DNA of 21,868 nt from a virus, in the IMG/VR virus record IMGVR_UViG_3300027782_003632, positions 1-21,868 of that record; one strand, 5' to 3'. Made by a program: the position numbers and the translations under genes. Of this stretch, positions 7,635 to 15,439 are shown one piece after another. Within the stretch, counting starts at the first letter, position 1. Every line of letters begins with the position of its first letter. The notes under the pieces are model-generated. The model ran no database searches and was not told the origin of the DNA. It saw only the letters and a list, made by a program, of their open reading frames with translations.

Positions 7635-7736
7635 TTATTTTAATTTTATAAAACTTTTATTTGAATCTGCAAATATTTCTAATTTATCATGATGAAACTT
7701 ATTTGACCCAATTTCAATCAAAAACTTATCATTTTC
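7635..7736 (-). other. Out-of-frame coding remnant continuing the 587-residue GT gene
   Basis: The 95-nt gap before the 706-residue gene is not empty. In the +1 frame relative to the upstream gene, 33 sense codons (ENDKFLIEIGSN... to ...NKSFIKLK) run to a TAA exactly one base before the next ATG, the same TAA-T-ATG junction as at 184-178. The frame has no ATG start. Removing one A from the A4 run (7732-7735 on the plus strand) joins it to the upstream protein as ...NLIRNDKFLIEIGSN..., giving ~618 residues. A one-base indel (mutation or homopolymer sequencing error) or a +1 frameshift at AAA-UGA are the explanations. Confidence 0.55.
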
Positions 7737-9492
7737 TTATTAGATTGATATATGATATACAATCCGCAACATGCTCTCTATATAAAAACTTATCATCTTC
7801 ATATACAGAAATGGATTTAACATCCGAAAAAACTTCATTCCACGCCCAGCCATTCGCTACTTCTGTATTGTGAATAAATTCGTATTTTCCACCATCAATC
7901 TTTTCTACAACTATTTTTCTAAACGTAGATCCGGAGTGATATGAGTGCGTGTAAACGGCATACGATGATCCGCGATTGAATGTATTAGTTTCTTTATTGT
8001 GTTCGTTGATATAATAAAGTCGAGTAGTACACTTTCCGTATTTGGGATCAAAACTGCTGATAGATGTTTCTGTATTCCAACGTGTGTCTGGAAAGTCCAA
8101 TGTCATGGCATTTTCATCAAACTTTATTAAAAACTTTGAGTCATTATTTCTTTTTAAACTTTCATATACATAAACCTCAACTATACGGAACTTATTGTCA
8201 TCGTGATATTGTCTTAGATAATTTACATAATCTTGCTCGTTGGATAATCTCGGAACTTTGGATAAAAATTCATCTATGTTGCAATAAAAATAATGAAACG
8301 ACATATCCGGTGGATTATTACCTTCGTTGTAATAGAACAACCCGTGTTTATTTTCATTTGCGCACACATATGGAACCTGCTTTATATATTCTCTCGATTT
8401 TTCTCCAAATAGATCATCAACTTCAAATCTTTGAAAATGTGTATATCCTTGCGACTTTGCGTATAATAATGCATTAAAAAGATTTATCATCACAGACAGT
8501 CCGTGCTTTTGTAATACTGGAACAACGTCGTGTATATAAAATCCATCGGCGAGAGATTTCCAAAAATCTACAATACCAACATCGTCATACTTTTCTTGAA
8601 ATAGTTGATTGCGACTATCATACAAATAAAACTTTACATATTTTAAAATCTCCTTGTCTACCATGGTATTGGATACAAGCAATACTTCGTGACCATCTTC
8701 TTTCATCCAATTTATTGTATTCAATAATTTGGATCTAATTGAGTCGTTGTATACAAAACTATCAACTATGGTAATAACCTTGTGTTGAAATCTTGCATAT
8801 CTTTTTTTCAACTCCGATTTAATAATATTTTTATTTTCCAACTTTTCTTCGGCTGGCGTCATAGAAAACATTCCATTTTTATGTATTCTATACATTCCCG
8901 CGCAATGATTGACATCGCAATAACCTTTACCGTATTTTAATATTTCAAAGTTAAAAACCCAGTCGGGATATATAATGTCTTTGAATATCTCTCTTCTGAA
9001 TTCCGTTTTTTTAAATACTCGCGCAAATGACACATAGTTTTCAACAAGTAAATCTTTTAACTCAATATCTGGTTTGGCACTCACTATCCAATGGTTTTCG
9101 GGCGACACAACTCCATTTTCAAGATATCTACAACCGGAGCAGTATAAGGCATATGATGGATTTTCATCCAAATAATTAATAGAACGCTGATAATATCCAT
9201 CGTCTGTGAGATAATCGTCGCCATCTATATGTGCGATATATTTACCCTTGGCTTCATTGACCAATATAAGAAGATTTTCGACTGCACCCACATTCGTGGA
9301 AGAGTCCAATATTCTGACATTGGTATTTGCTTTGTATTTCTCATTTAACAATTCAAATGTACCATCATTTGTGCCGTCATCTCTGATCAACACTTCAAAT
9401 CCAAAGTCGGTTTTTTGTGACAATATACTATCAATACATTGTGAAATGAAATCTTTAAACTTATATGATGTGATTATGACGGATAGTTTCAT
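7729..9492 (-). CDS. Multidomain glycosyltransferase, GT2 N-terminus
   Basis: A 587-residue protein. Residues 1-~215 are a family-2 GT-A glycosyltransferase: VIITSYKFKDFISQCIDSILSQ, then RDDGTNDGT (37-45), GAVENLL and the metal-binding HIDGDDYLTDDG (88-99). Residues ~237-445 look like a second transferase-like domain (KVITIVDSFVYND..., then FEVDDLFGEKSREY at 356-369, a possible DxD-type site). The C-terminal ~140 residues are beta-rich and may bind glycan. It overlaps the upstream 435-residue gene by 4 nt (ATGA). The frame ends in TGA within an A4 run, and 33 more codons follow in another frame, so the C-terminus may be truncated by a frameshift. Soluble, no membrane segment, so a cytoplasmic transferase of the island. 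Donor and acceptor sugars cannot be read from sequence. Confidence 0.85.
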   Translation of the reverse strand: MKLSVIITSYKFKDFISQCIDSILSQKTDFGFEVLIRDDGTNDGTFELLNEKYKANTNVRILDSSTNVGAVENLLILVNEAKGKYIAHIDGDDYLTDDGYYQRSINYLDENPSYALYCSGCRYLENGVVSPENHWIVSAKPDIELKDLLVENYVSFARVFKKTEFRREIFKDIIYPDWVFNFEILKYGKGYCDVNHCAGMYRIHKNGMFSMTPAEEKLENKNIIKSELKKRYARFQHKVITIVDSFVYNDSIRSKLLNTINWMKEDGHEVLLVSNTMVDKEILKYVKFYLYDSRNQLFQEKYDDVGIVDFWKSLADGFYIHDVVPVLQKHGLSVMINLFNALLYAKSQGYTHFQRFEVDDLFGEKSREYIKQVPYVCANENKHGLFYYNEGNNPPDMSFHYFYCNIDEFLSKVPRLSNEQDYVNYLRQYHDDNKFRIVEVYVYESLKRNNDSKFLIKFDENAMTLDFPDTRWNTETSISSFDPKYGKCTTRLYYINEHNKETNTFNRGSSYAVYTHSYHSGSTFRKIVVEKIDGGKYEFIHNTEVANGWAWNEVFSDVKSISVYEDDKFLYREHVADCISYINLIRK

Positions 9493-10796
9493 GGTCGTTT
9501 ATATAATTTTGGATCAAAGTAATGCATATACCAATCCGATACATTTTCATTATATAGGCTGGCCCAGCGATGTGGTTTTCTACCTAGCCATCTTTCAGCT
9601 TCGGCTCTTTCCATATTTACTTCTATCATTTTTGCGGTGATATTGTCAAGTGTATTTATATACTTTGCACTTGCCCACCAGAAATTGCCAGAATAATAGT
9701 TTGTAAGTACTTTATCCAAAAACTCAAATTTATCAACATGCAATGCTCCACACACATCGTGTTTTCCTGTAATAATTTCAGTGTGACATTTTTTCCATTG
9801 TTCTATGTTAAAATATTCAAGACATTCTCTCCAAGACTCTATGTTGCGATCATACGAGCGAGATGTTCCTTTTGCGTGATAATACACTACGGATGCATTT
9901 GGATTGTTGGCGCAATAATTCTGTAGATGAATAAGTGTGGGAAACTCATACATGTTTTTTGTATAACGATATACTTCTATCTTTCTGTCTATATCATATT
10001 TGTCCAACAGCCCAATAAAACTACGATATACGTCATCCTTATCAACATTGACTCCATAAACAATTTTGTCCGCTCGCTTGTATAGACCAGAATTGCTCAG
10101 TTTTAAAAGCTGGCTATTAACAATGTCATACCAATGATTGGTAAGATAGTTATGAGAAAAAACTCCAATTGGTGTATTTTTTAATACTCCAATACCTCCC
10201 CATTGAGAATAATCGTTTTTTCCAACTATTTCATGAAATTCATTCTGCCTGCTATAATCAGAGTGTTTTGATGTAGCCACAAATTCGTGAACATCGTTGT
10301 ATGTGTCTTTTATTTCTTTCCAAAGAATGTCCACATTTATGTCGTATTGGCGATTAAGGTCGCTTGAGATGATGTCATGAAATCCTATATGCCCATCATA
10401 TGCCAAAAATTGCTTATATTTGTCATAATCATTTTTTGCCCCATTGTATGAATGGTCGCCATCAATAAAGATGAAATCAAATTTAATTCCAAGACTTTTG
10501 ATATATTCCAATGTATCATTGCTCTTAGAATCCGAAATAATATATTGGTATGTGGGATGCTTCTGTTTAAGTCTATCAAAATTGATATGGTGTTTGATGT
10601 CTATTGTTATTACCGTATCAAATAACTGACAAAATCCAGCAGTGGTTCCGCCATAATTTGAGCCTATTTCAAGAGCATAACGCTTGTTCTTTCTATCATC
10701 AAGCAGTGAAAGCAGCTGTTTATATTCTTCTGGCTTTTGTTCAATATTGAACCCAAGGCATTCTGTCCATATATTTTGAAATGTTTGTTCGTTCAT
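9489..10796 (-). CDS. SAM methyltransferase fused to glycan-associated domain
   Basis: A 435-residue fusion. Residues ~20-205 are a class I methyltransferase of the Methyltransf_24/CmcI-like type: YALEIGSNYGGTTAGFC (40-56) is the SAM-binding motif I, VITIDIK the motif II acid, and FIFIDGDHSYNGAKNDY (108-124) the characteristic IDGDHSY block, followed by DGHIGFHDI. Residues ~210-430 are a separate domain with VVYYHAKGTSRS (303-314), WRECLEYFNIEQWKKC (322-337), SGNFWWASAKYI (369-380) and HRWASLYN. I have seen this pattern in uncharacterised glycosyltransferase-associated proteins but cannot name it. It probably methylates a sugar while the second domain transfers or recognises one. It overlaps both neighbours by 4 nt (ATGA), central to the island operon. 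Confidence 0.85.
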   Translation of the reverse strand: MNEQTFQNIWTECLGFNIEQKPEEYKQLLSLLDDRKNKRYALEIGSNYGGTTAGFCQLFDTVITIDIKHHINFDRLKQKHPTYQYIISDSKSNDTLEYIKSLGIKFDFIFIDGDHSYNGAKNDYDKYKQFLAYDGHIGFHDIISSDLNRQYDINVDILWKEIKDTYNDVHEFVATSKHSDYSRQNEFHEIVGKNDYSQWGGIGVLKNTPIGVFSHNYLTNHWYDIVNSQLLKLSNSGLYKRADKIVYGVNVDKDDVYRSFIGLLDKYDIDRKIEVYRYTKNMYEFPTLIHLQNYCANNPNASVVYYHAKGTSRSYDRNIESWRECLEYFNIEQWKKCHTEIITGKHDVCGALHVDKFEFLDKVLTNYYSGNFWWASAKYINTLDNITAKMIEVNMERAEAERWLGRKPHRWASLYNENVSDWYMHYFDPKLYKRP

Positions 10797-11593
10797 CTTG
10801 CTGAGTTGTTGATTTTGTATGCGCTAAGTTCTGGATCTTGACCAGTGTGTAGAGAAGTAAAATACTTGCACATCATGCTTTTGTACCCCATATTTTTCCA
10901 TCGTATGGCAAACTCCAACTCAACGCTGGTTTTTTCACGGTCATATGTTGTGGAAAAATCTCCTACGGATAGTAGCTTCTTGACATGATGTACTCCAGGC
11001 CGCAAAGAAAAATACGGCCAATTAATATAATACATCCACCAATCTAGTCCAGTATGCATAGCCATAACATCATCCAAGAATAATAAATCATTCATTGGCC
11101 TGTTGTCAAGATAAATCGTCTCCCAAAAGTTCCCTATTATTTTCTTTGGCATCATATCAACTGGAAAATTTTTCCAACTTTGACAATAGCCCATATAAGC
11201 ATACTCTGGATATTGTTCCATAATATCTATAGCTTCACCTATATTAAACATATTATAAAACTGATGATCATCTTCCAGATGAAATACATAATCGGCATTT
11301 GAACTTTCTATACCATTTCTCCAGAAGTTCAATACTCTCGCATGTCTATAGTTGTCTGGAAATGTCTCCTTCTCAAAAAATCTGAATATCAAATTGGCAC
11401 TTGGTATATGCTTATGATAATACTCAATCGCCGTTGATCTTTCGTGTGGCTGCGAAGAGTCGTCATAATAGTGTATTTCATCTATTATATTCTTATCTTG
11501 GCAGAATATACCAAAACTTTGTATTGCGACTTTAAGAAGATTTATTCTTTTGCACGCTGTCGTAGTAAGTATTACTTTTTTTCCTTTATACAT
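10793..11593 (-). CDS. GT-A type glycosyltransferase
   Basis: A 266-residue protein with a GT2-like start (KKVILTTTACKRINLLKVAIQSF), an early acidic pair (YYDDSSQ, 42-48) and a metal/nucleotide-sugar motif in YVFHLEDDHQFY (102-113). Length is usual for a single-domain GT-A transferase. The region after ~150 is rich in Trp/Tyr (GLDWWMYYINWPYF, 182-195), as expected for a sugar-acceptor pocket. No signal or membrane segment. It overlaps the 185-residue gene by 8 nt and the next gene by ATGA. Specific sugar unknown. The transferase call is good; the family number is a best guess. Confidence 0.82.
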   Translation of the reverse strand: MYKGKKVILTTTACKRINLLKVAIQSFGIFCQDKNIIDEIHYYDDSSQPHERSTAIEYYHKHIPSANLIFRFFEKETFPDNYRHARVLNFWRNGIESSNADYVFHLEDDHQFYNMFNIGEAIDIMEQYPEYAYMGYCQSWKNFPVDMMPKKIIGNFWETIYLDNRPMNDLLFLDDVMAMHTGLDWWMYYINWPYFSLRPGVHHVKKLLSVGDFSTTYDREKTSVELEFAIRWKNMGYKSMMCKYFTSLHTGQDPELSAYKINNSAR

Positions 11594-12143
11594 CTGTCAA
11601 ATAAACATTTTTTCTTTTCTTTATAAATTTAGCTGGGCAACCCGCCACAACATCAAAATGAGAAGTAGACTTTGTAATCAGCGAGTGTGCGCCCACAGAC
11701 GTGGCATGCTCCAAAACAACATTTGGAAGTATTACTGTATAACATCCAACCAACGCATGTTTTTTTAACTCTATGTTTCCAGTAACCACCTTTTTGTACT
11801 TATCATCTATCACAGAATTGGCCATATAGCCGTCTGTATAATCATCATTTGCTGTATAAAGAATGCAGCGACCGGAAGTGCAACAACAATCTCCCAGAGT
11901 TATATTTCCGGAATTGCCATAAAAATAACATCCTGCCGAAATATGTACGCTATTTCCAATTTTTATTTTGTGATTTTTTCCAGCAATCAATACACATTGA
12001 GTATCTATGCGAACATTGTCTCCTATGATTATATTCTGGGCATTATGAATGATGACATCATTGGCAATATATACATTTTTGCCAAAAGTCATACCAGACT
12101 CATTCATTTCATCCTCTGTATAGTTTTGGAATTTTCTAATCAT
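11586..12143 (-). CDS. Hexapeptide-repeat (left-handed beta-helix) acyltransferase
   Basis: A 185-residue protein with repeating [I/V/L]-G-x-x-x-x units from residue ~38 to 150 (IIIGDNVRIDTQCVLIAG, KIGNSVHISAGCYFYG, ITLGDCCCTSGRCILYT, GCYTVILPNVVLEHATSVGAHSLI). The standard C-terminal cap is AGCPAKFIKKR (167-177). These enzymes are usually trimers that move acetyl or another acyl group from acyl-CoA to a sugar or amino sugar. An insert (TANDDYTDGYMANSV, 97-111) lies where related O-antigen acetyltransferases form the active-site loop. A C-C-C run at 86-88 is unusual. Next to the DegT-type gene it would fit N- or O-acetylation of the island's sugar. It overlaps both neighbours (4 and 8 nt). 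Confidence 0.9.
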   Translation of the reverse strand: MIRKFQNYTEDEMNESGMTFGKNVYIANDVIIHNAQNIIIGDNVRIDTQCVLIAGKNHKIKIGNSVHISAGCYFYGNSGNITLGDCCCTSGRCILYTANDDYTDGYMANSVIDDKYKKVVTGNIELKKHALVGCYTVILPNVVLEHATSVGAHSLITKSTSHFDVVAGCPAKFIKKRKNVYLTDV

Positions 12144-12769
12144 TGCTTATACACATCAAATTTGGATAAGTCTGGATATGGTAGCTCCAAATCTTCATTA
12201 TGCTTTGGTGTACCATCCATGTTATAAAATTGATTCATAAGAAGAACTCCACGCGCTGCCAATTCTGGCATCATATAAAAATTCCAACCTAGCATATCCA
12301 GATTGTCATCATGATATGAACATTCTCTTCTGCCGCTGTATCTGGCACGCTTAAACCAATGATATGCATGAAGATCGTCTGTAAGAATAGCACCACCCTT
12401 GCTTAATTTGAAGTGCTTATATGGACCGGTAAAAGATATGCACATGAACGAATTTGGAATATACATGTTGGCAGTAAAGCGCAATGCGCTATCCCACGTG
12501 CGCGTGGGCTTGAGCTGATATGCACCCTTGATGGTCTTGCCTTCAACCGGTTCAAAGTTTACCTTTCCGCCAGCATGTATGATCTCACATGGTACACTCG
12601 GGTACGTGCGGGAAGGAATGCTAATAGACTGTCCTTTTATATTTTGATAATATAATGATAAAAACAAAGCATTGCTTTGATTATCCACGGTGACTACATA
12701 TGGAGCACCAGTATATTTTGCTAATTTTTCCTCAAACTCTTCTGTTATTCTGTATACTCCGTTTGCCAT
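12140..12769 (-). CDS. Short DegT/DnrJ/EryC1-type PLP aminotransferase-like protein
   Basis: A 209-residue protein resembling only the N-terminal part of sugar aminotransferases (usual length ~370). Visible elements are YRITEEFEEKLAKYTGAPYVVTVDNQSNALFLSL (6-39, cofactor-phosphate region), SISIPSRTYPSVPCEIIHAGGKVNFEPVE (48-76), an Asp at 93 (TWDSAL, probable pyridine-N partner), and SFTGPYKHFKLSKGGAILTDD (112-132), in which K118 aligns with the PLP lysine. After ~180 it ends in PYPDLSKFDVYKQ and the small domain is missing. The protein looks intact and compact, so I read it as a minimal family form rather than a broken gene. Whether it is a true transaminase, isomerase or non-enzymatic is open. 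Six-nt gap after the GT4/FkbM gene. Confidence 0.82.
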   Translation of the reverse strand: MANGVYRITEEFEEKLAKYTGAPYVVTVDNQSNALFLSLYYQNIKGQSISIPSRTYPSVPCEIIHAGGKVNFEPVEGKTIKGAYQLKPTRTWDSALRFTANMYIPNSFMCISFTGPYKHFKLSKGGAILTDDLHAYHWFKRARYSGRRECSYHDDNLDMLGWNFYMMPELAARGVLLMNQFYNMDGTPKHNEDLELPYPDLSKFDVYKQ

Positions 12770-12775
12770 AATATT

Positions 12776-14710
12776 TTATTTGGTTGCAACTATAAACCCA
12801 CCGCCAGAGTGTTGATGCTTTATGGTGTATTTGAATCCAGACCCGCGCAACAATGCCAATAATATTGCAACTTCTTTGTCTATGGTTTGACCACCTTGCA
12901 TGTGATATTCAACCAATATTGTTCCAATTTTATCCAGATCTTCTTTCTGCATGCTATCAAAAAATGGATATTCGCCACCTTCTATGTCCATTTTCATCAA
13001 ATCTATATGATCAATATTATTTTCCTTGATAAAAGTGCGAAATGAAATTCCTTGTATTTTGTGAGAAACAACCAAACTATTTTGATGATTTTTATTGATT
13101 GATCCTATGGTAGAATTGCTGGGATCTATGAAAAACTCCAATTCACCATCTTTATCACACAATGCTTTGTCTATTATGGTCAATTCATCCGATGTATATG
13201 TATCTCTCAATGTTTTTAATGCTTGTGTGTTTGGTTCTATTGCATATATCTTTTTGCATTTGGCTACATACTTGATATATTCAACCCAAATACCAGCGTT
13301 GGCACCAACATCAACAACGGTATTAAACTCTTTTCCTTTCAAATATTCATTATATTCACCGTCTACAAAAAACTCCATATAGTTATTATATGTTGGGGTG
13401 ATATTATTCTTTGTTTTCAGTACTGGCTTTTCTACATTGACAGTTCGTATTCTGAAATCTTTGGAGTGTAATAAATTTTCTCCACTATATACCTCAACAG
13501 TCATTCCACCAAAAAGAATATCTGTTTCAAAATCTCTATAACTCTTGTGTACAGGAATAATCCAATAAGTTATATTGGCGTTCAAAATTTCATGTTGTGC
13601 TGCATACAACACCGTTTTTGAGTCTATGTCCTTTACAGACACAATTGCATTTTTAATATCGTGTTTGGACAGATATTCAATCTTGTTTTCCGAACGGTCG
13701 TATCCTATCTTGATATCTTCTTGTTTTTCTATAAATTCTGGCATAATATTGTTTGGTTTAATTTTCAGAGAGTTTAGTATTTTTGAGCAGTTGTCTTGCA
13801 TACTTTCAAAATTGAGATAGTTTATATTTTCGTATTTGTCATACATTCCAAGATACACTGGTAGATTATATATCAACGACGTAACATTGAACGATATAGC
13901 TTCTCTAATCACAAGAGGACTTGTTTCTTTATCATGTATGGTTCCTCGCGAAGTGAATAGAAAAAGATCCGCAATTTGATAAAAATTTTCAACATCTTTA
14001 CGTTCGTTCCACCACACACAATTGCTCGGAAAATCTTTCATCAATGGTTCCCAATAAAACTTAAAATTATCCGCCTGATTGCCGATGAAATGAAACTGGA
14101 CTGGATAGTCCTTCAACATCTTAGCATACCTAATTATCTCAGCTTGATTTTTTCTTGGAGTAAATAATCCAACATTTATAATATGTTTCTTATTTGGGTC
14201 AAGTCCAAGTACCTTCAACGCTTCCGCCCGAGGCTTTCTTGGCTTAATTACTATTGGATATTCACACACATCCATTGCTACATCCAGTGATTTCAAAGAT
14301 TCAAGTTGATACTTGCTTACGAACAGTATCTTATCAGGGAAAAATGTTTTATTTCTTGCGTCGAAACTGCTGTCGTGGGATGTTTCAATTATTTTATATT
14401 TTCTGTTTTTGTCATACAATTTTACTGCCAAATTGCCATCCATGAAATATTCTGGCATTTCTTCCAAATGAACAATTTCCGGATTTATTCGGTCTATGAT
14501 ATTCGGAAGATTCATTTTATCTTCACCAAGTTCTATGAATCTGTTTCCAAGAATCTCCTTTATTTGGTTTCTTTGAACAGTAAAGCCGCCATGATTTGAG
14601 TATTCAACACAATAAATTTCATGATCTTTGTGTAAAACTTGTATTTTCTTGAGCAAGAACTGGGGACATCCACCGGTTGAAAGGTGAGGTGCTATATAAA
14701 GAATCTTCAT
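12776..14710 (-). CDS. GT4 glycosyltransferase fused to FkbM-type methyltransferase
   Basis: A 644-residue fusion and the first gene of the island. Residues 1-~330 are GT-B/GT4-like: MKILYIAPHLSTGGCPQFLL (glycine loop), INVGLFTPRKNQ (178-189, donor-domain start), HFIGNQ, and a donor-site segment KETSPLVIREAIS (261-273). Residues ~340-430 are a beta-rich linker domain. Residues ~440-644 are an FkbM-type SAM methyltransferase with VVDVGANAGIW (465-475), AIEPN (490-494), ALCDKDGELEF and LMKMDIEGGEY (571-581). FkbM enzymes O-methylate sugars in several glycan pathways. No membrane or signal segment. It starts after an A/T leader without Shine-Dalgarno, 30 nt after the zinc-ribbon gene. Both domain calls are secure; substrates are not. 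Confidence 0.9.
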   Translation of the reverse strand: MKILYIAPHLSTGGCPQFLLKKIQVLHKDHEIYCVEYSNHGGFTVQRNQIKEILGNRFIELGEDKMNLPNIIDRINPEIVHLEEMPEYFMDGNLAVKLYDKNRKYKIIETSHDSSFDARNKTFFPDKILFVSKYQLESLKSLDVAMDVCEYPIVIKPRKPRAEALKVLGLDPNKKHIINVGLFTPRKNQAEIIRYAKMLKDYPVQFHFIGNQADNFKFYWEPLMKDFPSNCVWWNERKDVENFYQIADLFLFTSRGTIHDKETSPLVIREAISFNVTSLIYNLPVYLGMYDKYENINYLNFESMQDNCSKILNSLKIKPNNIMPEFIEKQEDIKIGYDRSENKIEYLSKHDIKNAIVSVKDIDSKTVLYAAQHEILNANITYWIIPVHKSYRDFETDILFGGMTVEVYSGENLLHSKDFRIRTVNVEKPVLKTKNNITPTYNNYMEFFVDGEYNEYLKGKEFNTVVDVGANAGIWVEYIKYVAKCKKIYAIEPNTQALKTLRDTYTSDELTIIDKALCDKDGELEFFIDPSNSTIGSINKNHQNSLVVSHKIQGISFRTFIKENNIDHIDLMKMDIEGGEYPFFDSMQKEDLDKIGTILVEYHMQGGQTIDKEVAILLALLRGSGFKYTIKHQHSGGGFIVATK

Positions 14711-14740
14711 AACCGTATATTGAGATATTTATTTATTATG

Positions 14741-15382
14741 TCAATTTTTTTCTTTTAAAATTTCATTTATTTTTTCGTTCACTTTTTTCAATTCTTTTTC
14801 GGCAGTTTTTATTTTTTTAAGGCAAGTGGACCAATCTTTTTGAATACGTTCTTTCAATTCTCCTCTCGCTTCATTGCTCCATTCCTCCACCATGCCGGTT
14901 TGGTTTGCCCACGTGAGAATTTTTGAATCATCGCTTTCAAGATAATCCTTACTTTCTCGTAGTTTTTGTTTAATGTCGGCTAAATATGAAATTTCGTTCT
15001 CAATCATTTTTTTAGTTTCATACAATTTAAATTGTCCTTTTATTCTAAGAGACGTTTCTTCTTCGGAAACACAATCAAGACATTTTTTGGTTTTATGAAA
15101 CATCTTTCTGTCTTGCTTAGTACCCCATCGTATTTCTCTTCCACAGCAAGAGCATTTATCATCAACCTCATCTCGTATTATATCCATTACTCGCGTAACA
15201 GAGCGTGGGCCGGTCGCAGTTTGTATCCACTGCTTGCCGCTCGAATCGGACCATTTTTCTCCCTCTTTACGGATTATATATTTGTCATGATCTCCGGTAT
15301 ATCCGACTTGTAAAAATGGTCGCTCATTATTCAAATATGAGCGAACTATATCTATGTTTGATGTATTTTTTGCGTGTTTCAT
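14741..15382 (-). CDS. Zinc-ribbon/coiled-coil phage protein
   Basis: I chose ATG 15382 (213 residues) because AAAAGG lies six bases upstream. An in-frame GTG at 15418 would add 12 residues without such a site. N-terminal third: FLQVGYTGDHDKYIIRKEGEKW and KQWIQTATGPRSVTRVMDIIRDE, unknown fold. Residues 77-104 form a likely zinc ribbon, C77-x2-C80 ... C101-x2-C104 (KCSCCGREIRW...KKCLDCVSEEE). Residues ~108-150 and ~168-213 are long charged helices, probably coiled coil. Nothing indicates catalysis. It could bind nucleic acid or act as a structural or regulatory adaptor. It stands between the multi-enzyme gene (58-nt gap) and the island (30-nt gap). I do not recognise a named family. Confidence 0.78.
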   Translation of the reverse strand: MKHAKNTSNIDIVRSYLNNERPFLQVGYTGDHDKYIIRKEGEKWSDSSGKQWIQTATGPRSVTRVMDIIRDEVDDKCSCCGREIRWGTKQDRKMFHKTKKCLDCVSEEETSLRIKGQFKLYETKKMIENEISYLADIKQKLRESKDYLESDDSKILTWANQTGMVEEWSNEARGELKERIQKDWSTCLKKIKTAEKELKKVNEKINEILKEKN

Positions 15383-15388
15383 ATATAA

Positions 15389-15394
15389 CCTTTT
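15389..15394 (-). promoter_or_regulatory. Shine-Dalgarno AAAAGG deciding the 15382 start
   Basis: AAAAGG on the minus strand, six bases before ATG 15382. It favours this start over the in-frame GTG at 15418. Confidence 0.5.
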
Positions 15395-15439
15395 ACATAT
15401 ATATGCGGAAACTCGCACAATAATTGGCCAAGAATATTA

